Below are positions 1 to 7,665 of a stretch of DNA of 64,000 nucleotides, one piece after another. The stretch is taken from the NCBI GenBank assembly GCA_025356665.1, contig JANXRV010000013.1:1-64000 (forward strand), in the 5' to 3' direction. Source of the stretch: CAITSH01 sp025356665. Lineage in GTDB: Bacteria; Pseudomonadota; Gammaproteobacteria; Burkholderiales; SG8-39. Each line of letters opens with the position of its first letter. The first letter of the stretch is position 1. Both the position numbers and the translations under genes were made by a program. The notes below the pieces were generated by a model. It did not search any database, was not told the DNA's origin, and saw nothing but the letters and a program-made list of their open reading frames with translations.

Positions 1-2
1 CC

Positions 3-107
3 ACGAAATACCTCACCAACTACCTCGGATGGTTTAGAGTTCTCGACCGGTCGCCCCGCTTCAGCCCCGATCCCGCACGGTTGCTCGCTCTGGCGGTCAG
101 AGCATGA
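3..107 (+). CDS. C-terminal end of an IS1595/ISXO2-type transposase (5' end outside window)
   Basis: The frame is open from the window edge and reads about 34 residues, TKYLTNYLGWFRVLDR followed by a basic tail, up to a TGA. This Y-L-x-N-Y-L-G-W-F pattern is what I know from the end of the DDE transposase domain of IS1595-family (ISXO2-like) elements. Nothing upstream can be seen, so it is unclear whether the gene is intact. It is followed directly by a candidate attC site, so the transposase may itself be carried as a cassette. The assignment rests on a short motif and is moderately sure. Confidence 0.55.
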   Translation, partial: TKYLTNYLGWFRVLDRSPRFSPDPARLLALAVRA

Positions 108-239
108 GTTCAACAACATCATTCGCTAAATGAGCCTTTAAATTAAGCTAAATACGTACGACAAAAAGACTTTTCGACAAAAAACCGTCCGAGTACGACT
201 TTGCATTTTGTCGTTTCGGCAAGCTACTTCACGTTAGAA
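108..239 (+). repeat. candidate attC recombination site closing the transposase cassette
   Basis: GTTCAAC (108-114) fits the attC R'' core RYYYAAC and begins right after the transposase stop. GTTAGAA (233-239) fits the R' core closely. The 132-bp spacing is within the range known for attC sites. Internal pairing of the L boxes is poor compared with the two sites downstream, so this one is less certain. Confidence 0.4.
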
Positions 240-250
240 CTTCTATTCCC

Positions 251-709
251 ATGGCCCAACGCTCTCGCCTCTCTACTGGCTTGTGTGGCATCGCTGGCGA
301 GTACTTCGTCGCTGCCGAGTTATCACGTCGCGGCTACATTGCGTCGCTGACTCTTCGAAACACAAAAGGCATTGACATACTGGCATCGAACACTGACGCA
401 ACAAAGAGTGTTGGCATTCAGGTCAAGGCCATTCAAGGCAGTGGTAAGGAATGGATGCTCAATCAAAAGCACGAAAGCGACGCCGCAACAAATTTGTTCT
501 TTGTCTTTATCCGTCTCAATGATCTTCTTGCGCCCGAGTACTACGTCGTCCCGCGTGAGGAGGCGGCCAAGTACGCCCGAGACAATCATCAACGCTGGCT
601 CAACACCCCCGGCCGTAAAGGCCAGCAGCATCAAGACACGCCAATGCGCAAGTTTGCAGACCCAGAAAACAAATACCTTAATCGCTGGGACCTATTGGGC
701 CTTGACTGA
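251..709 (+). CDS. cassette-borne PD-(D/E)XK nuclease-like protein of unknown function
   Basis: 152 residues with no signal peptide. The pattern resembles small PD-(D/E)XK-fold proteins: a helix carrying GEYFVAAELSRRGY (Glu17), then GID (Asp42) and IQVK (Gln57, Lys59), which fits the E...D...(E/Q)xK core. The C-terminal half, rich in basic residues and Trp, is not recognised. It begins 11 bp after the first attC-like core and ends 6 bp before a convincing attC site, the layout of an integron gene cassette. Its base composition is less GC-rich than the window average. A DNA-processing or defence role is possible but is inference only. Confidence 0.6.
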   Translation: MAQRSRLSTGLCGIAGEYFVAAELSRRGYIASLTLRNTKGIDILASNTDATKSVGIQVKAIQGSGKEWMLNQKHESDAATNLFFVFIRLNDLLAPEYYVVPREEAAKYARDNHQRWLNTPGRKGQQHQDTPMRKFADPENKYLNRWDLLGLD

Positions 710-715
710 ACCAAG

Positions 716-802
716 TTCTAACATGGCGCTCAACCTCGCTCCCTTCGGTCGCTGGACGCTGTGCGATAAAGCCGCGTAGCGCCGGTTAGCTCTACGTTAT
801 GC
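716..802 (+). repeat. attC site (integron cassette recombination site)
   Basis: The outer cores are TTCTAAC (716-722) and GTTATGC (796-802). The inner L boxes GCGCTCAACC and GGTTAGCTC pair except for one unpaired base, the extrahelical base typical of folded attC bottom strands. The central part is long and partly self-complementary. It closes the 251-709 cassette. Confidence 0.7.
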
Positions 803-860
803 GCCTTTCACCGGACGCTGGCGGTTGTGGCAAAATCAGAGCTAGCTTGGAGGATTAAAT

Positions 861-1046
861 ATGTCCACCGTAAAAGAAGAACTTACCAGCCTTATTCAAG
901 GGCAACCGGAAGACAGTTCGCGCGAAGAAATTGTGCGTGAACTTGCCTTTCACGTCATGGTCGCGCGCGGACTTACCGACTCAGACGCCAAGCGCACCAT
1001 ATCCAACGAGCAGATGGGACAACGCATTCGTTCATGGCAGAAATAG
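861..1046 (+). CDS. putative antitoxin of a ParE-type toxin-antitoxin pair
   Basis: 61 residues, acidic, lying immediately before a ParE/RelE-like toxin and overlapping it by 13 bp, the usual order and coupling of type II modules. An SD-like GGAGG lies at 850-854, 6 bp before the ATG. The sequence (helical, with an ELAFHVMVARGLTDSDAKR segment) matches no DNA-binding antitoxin class that I can name. The function is inferred from position and size. It sits in the second cassette. Confidence 0.6.
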   Translation: MSTVKEELTSLIQGQPEDSSREEIVRELAFHVMVARGLTDSDAKRTISNEQMGQRIRSWQK

Positions 1047-1327
1047 CCTGGACCGAAGAAGCGCAGCGATGGCTTGAGGATATCTTCGAATACATCTCAT
1101 CGGACAATCCGCAAGCTGCCGCACGCACCGTTCAGGGAATTCACGAGCGAGCGCAGGTTCTCGCAAGATTTCCCGAGATTGGGCATCGATACAGTTCATC
1201 TGGCCGAAATGTCCGCATCATGCTGTACGGACATTTCCGAATAGCTTACCTCGTCAAGGACGACGGAAACATCGACATCCTGGGGGTTTTCCACGGATCG
1301 CTCGACATTACGCGATATGAGCTGTAA
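1034..1327 (+). CDS. ParE/RelE-family type II toxin
   Basis: 97 residues with the whole ParE/RelE layout: an N-terminal strand (IAWTEEAQRWLEDIFEYI), two helices (QAAARTVQGIHERAQVLARFPEIG), then the strands with NVRIMLYGHFRIAYLV and a final ILGVFHGSLDITRYEL. The conserved FPEIG and the arginine before AY are those known in the family. ParE toxins act on gyrase and RelE toxins on ribosome-bound mRNA; sequence alone does not decide between them. Toxin-antitoxin modules are common in chromosomal integron arrays, where they stabilise the array. Confidence 0.8.
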   Translation: MAEIAWTEEAQRWLEDIFEYISSDNPQAAARTVQGIHERAQVLARFPEIGHRYSSSGRNVRIMLYGHFRIAYLVKDDGNIDILGVFHGSLDITRYEL

Positions 1328-1332
1328 CCAGC

Positions 1333-1421
1333 ACATAACCCTTTGTTGCTGCGGACGGGCGACGAGCGTCGCAGTAATTCATCAAACTGGCGCGGCCCGC
1401 CGCAGACCAACACGTTAAGAC
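1333..1421 (+). repeat. attC site closing the toxin-antitoxin cassette
   Basis: The outer cores are ACATAAC (1333-1339) and GTTAAGA (1414-1420). The left arm (TTTGTTGCTGCGGACGGGC) is largely complementary to the right arm (1395-1413), giving a long imperfect stem as expected for attC. It begins 5 bp after the toxin stop. No gene is seen from here to hflX at 1557. Confidence 0.62.
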
Positions 1422-1556
1422 GTAGCGACCGTCCGCGCCTGGCCGACTCATGCCGCAAATCAGTGGGGATGCCTCGCCAATTTTTTATGAAGCAGCACGC
1501 GTTGGCGTGGCGAATGGCGCCGCATTCGAGCCAGTTAAGGAACCAGGCTCCTTCGC

Positions 1557-3017
<1,461 letters not shown>

Positions 3018-3038
3018 AGGGGTGGGCTCTGGCTCGGA

Positions 3039-3857
3039 CTACTTCGCCGACGCGGGGAACGCCGGCAGCTTGTTCACGTCGCGCGCATCGTGCTGGATGA
3101 TCACCGTCGCCTTGAGGTTGGCCGCCGCCTTCTTGAAGCGGTCCAGCGATGCGAGCGTGTCGCCGCGGTGGTGGTTGAAGCCGGGCACGCCGTTGTTGTC
3201 ATAGTTCTCATGAAAGTGCGACAGGTCGCCGGTGATGAGCACGTTGCCCATGCTCTTGAGCCGCACCAGCAGGCTGTGGTGGCCGGGCGTATGCCCAGGC
3301 GTGTTGATGACCACCGTCGTGCCGTCGCCAAAGACGTCCTTGTCGCCGGCCAGCGTTTCGAGCTTGCCGCCGCCGCTGATCCAGTGCGTGAAGGGCGCGA
3401 CGTTGGCGCCGGCGTTGGGCTTGGGCGCGGTGATGCCGTCCCAGTCGCCTTTGCCGATCAGGATGGTCGAGCCGGGGAAGGACGCGACCTGTCCGGTGTG
3501 GTCGGCGTGGTAGTGGCTGATACCCACATATTTGATCTGCTCGGGCTTGACGCCGATCTGTGCCAGCTGGTCGACGATGCTCACCTTGGGCGCCGGCGCC
3601 CCGGCGGTCATGGCGTGGCCGGTGTCCCATAGCAGGTAGTCGTTGCCGTGCTTGACCAGGTAGCAGCTGTAGGTGAACAAGACCTTGAGGCCATCGTAGG
3701 CGTAGGCATCGTTAAAGCGGCCGACGTCGTTGAGTACGGGTGTGCCGCAGTCGATGCGCGTGAGCGTCACTTCAGGGGCGGGTTGCGCGGCCGCGGGCAG
3801 GCTGGCAAAGGCCGTGGCGCAGGCCAGGAGCATCGAGCTTGTCAGTTGGCGAAGCAT
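3039..3857 (-). CDS. secreted MBL-fold hydrolase (AHL-lactonase-like)
   Basis: 272 residues from the ATG at 3857, chosen because it starts a clear signal peptide (MLRQLTSSMLLACATAFASL, then AAAQ) and has GGAGAA just upstream. The metallo-beta-lactamase metal site is complete: HYHADH (115-120), NTPGHTPGHH, a later Asp in TGDLSHFH and a His in IIQHD. This is the pattern of N-acyl-homoserine-lactone lactonases and related periplasmic MBL proteins; the true substrate cannot be told. It lies between rsuA and hflX with gaps of 17 and 21 bp, so it is probably co-transcribed with these ribosome-related genes. Confidence 0.8.
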   Translation of the reverse strand: MLRQLTSSMLLACATAFASLPAAAQPAPEVTLTRIDCGTPVLNDVGRFNDAYAYDGLKVLFTYSCYLVKHGNDYLLWDTGHAMTAGAPAPKVSIVDQLAQIGVKPEQIKYVGISHYHADHTGQVASFPGSTILIGKGDWDGITAPKPNAGANVAPFTHWISGGGKLETLAGDKDVFGDGTTVVINTPGHTPGHHSLLVRLKSMGNVLITGDLSHFHENYDNNGVPGFNHHRGDTLASLDRFKKAAANLKATVIIQHDARDVNKLPAFPASAK

Positions 3858-3874
3858 GGTTTTCTCCGGTCGTT

Positions 3875-4573
3875 TCAAGTTTTGTACAAGACCTGCGGGC
3901 CGTCCAGCCAGCGCCACTGTCCCGGCGCGAGGTCGGCGGGCAGCGCGAGCGCGCCAAAAGAACTGCGGTGCAGGGTGGTGACGCTGTTGCCCACGGCGGC
4001 GAGCATGCGCTTGACCTGGTGGTATTTGCCCTCGGTCAGGGTGAGGCGCATCTGGCGCGCACCCATGGCCTCGCAGCCGGCGGCGCGCACCGGCGTGCGC
4101 TCGTCGGTGAGCATCACGCCTTCGAGCAAGGCTTTGACCTGCCGGTCGGTGACCTCTTCGGCGCAGCCCAGGTCGTAGACCTTGGGCACGTGGTGCCTGG
4201 GCGAGGTGAGTTTGTGGATGAGCTGGCCGTCGTCGGTCAAGAGCAGCAGTCCGGTGGTGTCTTCATCGAGCCGCCCCACCGCCTGCACCTCGCGGTTGCG
4301 TAGTGGCGCGGGCAGCAGGCTGTAGACGCTCGAATGGTGCTTGGGCTTTTGCGAGCACTCGTAGCCGGCGGGCTTGTTCAGCAGAACCAGCGCCTTGGCG
4401 TGGTAGGGCCACAGCTCGCCGCGCACACCAAAAACCAGGCCTTGTTCTGCGACAGAGCGATCGGGGTCGTCGCAGACCGCGCCCTCCAGCGTGACCTGTC
4501 CGGAGACGATCAGCCCTTCGCATTCGCGGCGCGAGCCGAAGCCCTGGGAAAACAGAATTTGCGATAGTTTCAT
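3875..4573 (-). CDS. rsuA: 16S rRNA pseudouridine synthase, RsuA type
   Basis: 232 residues from the ATG at 4573 (MKLSQILFSQGFGSRRE), the normal RsuA start. It has an N-terminal S4 RNA-binding domain, then the RsuA catalytic domain with GRLDEDTTGLLLLTDDG (catalytic Asp103) and GKYHQVKRMLAAVGN. RsuA makes pseudouridine 516 in 16S rRNA of the small subunit. An upstream in-frame start at 4591 would add only six residues and is less likely. It is the first gene of the rsuA-MBL-hflX group. Confidence 0.9.
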   Translation of the reverse strand: MKLSQILFSQGFGSRRECEGLIVSGQVTLEGAVCDDPDRSVAEQGLVFGVRGELWPYHAKALVLLNKPAGYECSQKPKHHSSVYSLLPAPLRNREVQAVGRLDEDTTGLLLLTDDGQLIHKLTSPRHHVPKVYDLGCAEEVTDRQVKALLEGVMLTDERTPVRAAGCEAMGARQMRLTLTEGKYHQVKRMLAAVGNSVTTLHRSSFGALALPADLAPGQWRWLDGPQVLYKT

Positions 4574-4639
4574 TGCTGGGTATCGTAACACTGGCGATAA
4601 GAAGCTCTATAATTCACCGCGATTTGTTGAGTAGTACCT

Positions 4640-4755
4640 TCCCTCTCCCCGGCCCTCCCCCGTCAAGGGGCGAGGCAGGGGTTTCGCGGAGCATGCTCCG
4701 CGCCTGCCGAGCGGCGTCCCGATGCAACGGGACGCGCGCCCTGCAAGGGAGGGGG
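4640..4755. repeat. intergenic inverted-repeat element
   Basis: A block bounded by CCCTCTCCCC on the left and GGGAGGGGG on the right. It contains a perfect 16-bp palindrome GCGGAGCATGCTCCGC (4686-4701) and a perfect 8-bp stem (4714-4721 with 4728-4735). It looks like a non-coding REP or MITE-like repeat lying between rsuA and the next gene. Confidence 0.55.
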
Positions 4756-4804
4756 TGGACTGGTCGCGGGTTTGTCGATTCGATCGCGAAAATAAAACAG
4801 GGAG

Positions 4805-5650
4805 ATGGCCGTGCCGGTAGCGAATGTTCGTGGCGTCAATATTGTTTACAAAGTCATTGGCGACAAAGGCCCCTGGCTCGCGCTGGTGACCGGCGGCCGT
4901 CGTGATCACACCGAGTTCATCGACCTGGCCGGCCTTATCGCCAAGGCGGGGTTCCGCGTTGTGCTGCACGACCGGCGCAACACCGGCGCCTCGGACGTGG
5001 TCATCGCCGGCGACGAGGGCGAAGAGGCGATCTGGGCCGACGACTTGCACATCCTGCTCGGCCAGTTGGGCGCGCTGCCGGCCTTTGTAGGCGGCGCCTC
5101 CTCGGGTTCGCGCACCTCGCTGCTATTCCACCGCCGCCACCCCGAAGCGGTGCGCGCGCTGTTGCTGATGCAGTGCACCGGCGGCCCGTTTGCCGCCGGG
5201 CGCCTGCCCGAGAATTACTACGGCCAGTACATCCGTGCCGCCGAAGAGGGCGGCATGGCTGCGGTATGCGCCACCGAGATGTACCAGGCGCGCATCGCCG
5301 TCAACCCGGACACGCGCGAGCGCATGATGAATATGGACCCGGTGAAATTCATCGCCGTGATGAAGCAGTGGCTGGGCATTTTCATGGCCGGCCCGAAAGA
5401 GCCGCTGATCGCCGTCGGCGAGGACGAGTTGCGCGCCATCAACAAGCCGGTCATTGTCATTCCCGGCAACGACAAGACGCATTCGTCGGTCGCCGGCCTC
5501 GCCGTGCATAAGCTTATCCCCGGCGCGCAGCTGTTCCGGCTGCCGCTGGAAGACCAGGACGTGCCGGTTATCCAGTTTTCCGGATGGAAGGCGCATGAGC
5601 CGGTCATTGCCGATGCGCTGGTCAAGTTCATGCAGGCGCAGCCGAATTAA
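4805..5650 (+). CDS. alpha/beta hydrolase
   Basis: 281 residues of the alpha/beta-hydrolase fold without signal peptide. The nucleophile elbow is GASSG (Ser99) after the strand ALPAFVG. HDRRNTGASD corresponds to the conserved DxRGxGxS loop. A possible catalytic His is His264 in WKAHEP, though its surroundings are not canonical. The family includes enol-lactonases, C-C bond hydrolases and esterases, and the substrate cannot be told. It is followed 72 bp later by a second hydrolase of the same fold, so the two may act on successive intermediates or be diverged duplicates. An SD-like AGGGAG lies just upstream. Confidence 0.75.
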   Translation: MAVPVANVRGVNIVYKVIGDKGPWLALVTGGRRDHTEFIDLAGLIAKAGFRVVLHDRRNTGASDVVIAGDEGEEAIWADDLHILLGQLGALPAFVGGASSGSRTSLLFHRRHPEAVRALLLMQCTGGPFAAGRLPENYYGQYIRAAEEGGMAAVCATEMYQARIAVNPDTRERMMNMDPVKFIAVMKQWLGIFMAGPKEPLIAVGEDELRAINKPVIVIPGNDKTHSSVAGLAVHKLIPGAQLFRLPLEDQDVPVIQFSGWKAHEPVIADALVKFMQAQPN

Positions 5651-5722
5651 GGCCTTCACGCTGCGATTTTTGCCCCACCCAATCCGGTACACACAGCGGT
5701 AAGCACACAGGTACGCACAGCC

Positions 5723-6517
5723 ATGTACGCACAAGTCAAGGGCATCAGAATGCATTACAGCGTCGACGGCCCGCTCGATGCGCCTTGGGTGACTTTCGTC
5801 ACTGGCATCGCCAACGACGTCACCATGTGGGAGGGGCAGGTCAAGGCGCTCGCCGGTAAATGTCGCGTGTTGCGCTACGACTTGCGCGGCCAGGGCAAGA
5901 GCGAATCCACGCCGGGGGCCTATTCCATCGCATCACTGGGCGAGGACCTCGTCGCGCTATGGGACGCGCTGAAAATTCAGAAGACCCATCTTGTCGGCCT
6001 GGGCCTGGGTAGCTGCGTCGCCATGGCTGTGGCTATCGATCACCCCGTGCGCCTGCTCAGCCTGGTGCCTTGTTGCTGCCGCGCCAAGATGGTTCCTGAC
6101 TTTGCCGCCATGTGGCACAAGCTCTATGACACGGTGAACCAGAACGGCATCGAGCCGATTGTCGAGCAGACGGCGCAGCGCTGGTTCTCCGAAGATTTCA
6201 AGGCCGCCAATCCGCAGGTGCTCGACGCGGTACGCGCCATGATCCGCAGTACCAGCAAAGAAGGTTATCTGGGCGTGGTGTCGGCCTTCATCAAGCTTGA
6301 CCTCGAGAACGAGATCGGCCGCATCACGGTGCCGACGCTGTTTGTTGGCGGCGCCGAAGACCGTGTCGGCGGACCGGCGGACATCATGCGCGAACTTGCG
6401 GCCAAGGTGCCGGGCTCGCGCTACGTGCCGGTGCCCGGCGCGGCGCACATCGCTAATCTGCAAAACGAGGCGGGCTATAACGCGATCGTCAAGGCATTCC
6501 TCGACGCACAGTCCTAG
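5723..6517 (+). CDS. alpha/beta hydrolase-like protein lacking the nucleophilic serine
   Basis: 264 residues resembling 3-oxoadipate enol-lactonase-type hydrolases: YDLRGQGKSES, a cap region, VPTLFVGGAEDRVGG with the acid residue, and PGAAHIANLQNEAGYN with the catalytic-type His. The nucleophile elbow reads VGLGLGSCVA where relatives read VGLSLGGMVA, so the expected Ser is Gly94 and the nearest Ser is residue 97. A single base (AGC to GGC) would explain it. The protein may be inactive, use another mechanism, or bind a ligand. Gene order suggests co-transcription with 4805-5650. Confidence 0.72.
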   Translation: MYAQVKGIRMHYSVDGPLDAPWVTFVTGIANDVTMWEGQVKALAGKCRVLRYDLRGQGKSESTPGAYSIASLGEDLVALWDALKIQKTHLVGLGLGSCVAMAVAIDHPVRLLSLVPCCCRAKMVPDFAAMWHKLYDTVNQNGIEPIVEQTAQRWFSEDFKAANPQVLDAVRAMIRSTSKEGYLGVVSAFIKLDLENEIGRITVPTLFVGGAEDRVGGPADIMRELAAKVPGSRYVPVPGAAHIANLQNEAGYNAIVKAFLDAQS

Positions 6518-6538
6518 CACTCCTAGCACTCCTAGCGC
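6512..6538 (+). repeat. three tandem copies of a 9-bp unit at a stop codon
   Basis: Three copies of TCCTAGCAC (the last ends GCGC). The TAG stop of the preceding hydrolase gene lies in the first copy. It is one of several short tandem duplications at gene junctions in this window. Confidence 0.8.
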
Positions 6539-6555
6539 TCGCGGTTCGCGCCCGC

Positions 6556-7527
6556 TTATTCGGGCTGGATTTTCGCCAGCCGCGCAATCTCCGCAAAACG
6601 CCTGATGTCCGCGCTGACGGTGGCCTTGAACTCGGCTGGCGAATCGCCCACGGGATCGGCCCCCAGGGCGAAGAGGCGCTCGCGAAACTGTGCGTTGGCG
6701 AAGGCCGTCTTTACTTCGGCGTGCAGGCGGTTGAGGATTTCCGGCGGCGTGCCGGCCGGCGCGAACATGCCGAACCAGCCGCCGCTGTGCGTGTAGTTGG
6801 GCAGCCCTGCTTCGGCGGCGGTGGGCACATCGGGCATTTGTGGATGTCGCTTGCTGTCGGTGTAGGCGAGTGCGCGCAGTTTGCCGGCCTTGAGTTGCGC
6901 CAGCACCGCCGGCGGCGTGGAGAACATCACCTGTGTTTCGCCTGACATGGCGGCGGCCACCGCCGGGCCCGCGCCCTTGTACGGGATGTGCAGAATGGTG
7001 GTGCCGGCGCGTGCGTTAAAAAATTCGCCCGACAGGTGCAGGGTATTGCCGACGCCCGGCGTGCCATATGAGAGCTTGCTGTCGGGTTTGCGTGCGAGGT
7101 CTATGAGTTCCTGCAGCGTGCGTGCCGGCACGCCCGGATTGACCGCGACGAATATGCCCGGGTTCTCGACCAGGTTGGTGACTGGCGCGAAATCTTTTTC
7201 GGTGTCGTAAGGCAGTTTTTTATACACACTGGGCGCGGCGACAAATCCGCTCGAGGTGATCATGATGGTGTAGCCATCGGGCGCCGACTTGGCCAGCGCC
7301 TCGGCACCCAGAATGCCGTTGGCGCCGGGTTTGTTCTCGACGACAAAGGCCTGGCCCGTTTGCGCACCAAGCTGTGCGCCAATCATGCGCGCCAGCGCGT
7401 CCGGTCCGCCGGGCCCGAAGGGCACGATGACGCGTATGGGTTTGTTCGGGTAGGCCTGAGCCCAGCTTGCGCCGGCCGAAATCAGCGCGAGACAGGAAAA
7501 CAGCGTGACCAGAGACTTGCGCAGCAT
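6556..7527 (-). CDS. Bug/TctC-family periplasmic solute-binding protein
   Basis: 323 residues from the ATG at 7527 (MLRKSLVTLFSCLALISAG), which begins a Sec signal peptide and has AAGGAG seven bases upstream. The mature start YPNKPIRVIVPFGPGGPDALAR is the Bug-family signature, followed by GQAFVVENKPGANGILG and PDGYTIMITS. Bug proteins are the binding components of tripartite tricarboxylate transporters and bind small carboxylates. No TctA or TctB membrane gene is nearby. It follows the molybdenum-hydroxylase operon at 7666-11436 on the same strand, so it may deliver that enzyme's substrate. Confidence 0.9.
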   Translation of the reverse strand: MLRKSLVTLFSCLALISAGASWAQAYPNKPIRVIVPFGPGGPDALARMIGAQLGAQTGQAFVVENKPGANGILGAEALAKSAPDGYTIMITSSGFVAAPSVYKKLPYDTEKDFAPVTNLVENPGIFVAVNPGVPARTLQELIDLARKPDSKLSYGTPGVGNTLHLSGEFFNARAGTTILHIPYKGAGPAVAAAMSGETQVMFSTPPAVLAQLKAGKLRALAYTDSKRHPQMPDVPTAAEAGLPNYTHSGGWFGMFAPAGTPPEILNRLHAEVKTAFANAQFRERLFALGADPVGDSPAEFKATVSADIRRFAEIARLAKIQPE

Positions 7528-7604
7528 GGTGATACTCCTTCTCCGTGGGTGGTGCACCGCAGGCCCTCTTGACGGCACATCGCGGCGTGAAAGAAAGATA
7601 TGAC

Positions 7605-7641
7605 AAGCTGGAAACCCGCTCCCAGAGCGGGTTTCCAGCTT
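7605..7641. repeat. perfect 17-bp hairpin, GCTGGAAA-family repeat
   Basis: AAGCTGGAAACCCGCTC is followed by three loop bases and its exact reverse complement. It lies in the gap between the molybdenum-hydroxylase large subunit and the Bug gene, where it could act as a processing or attenuation structure. Similar hairpins occur at 38539, 43589, 52504 and 61957. Confidence 0.8.
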
Positions 7642-7665
7642 ATTGCCGATGACGATGAGGCCTGT

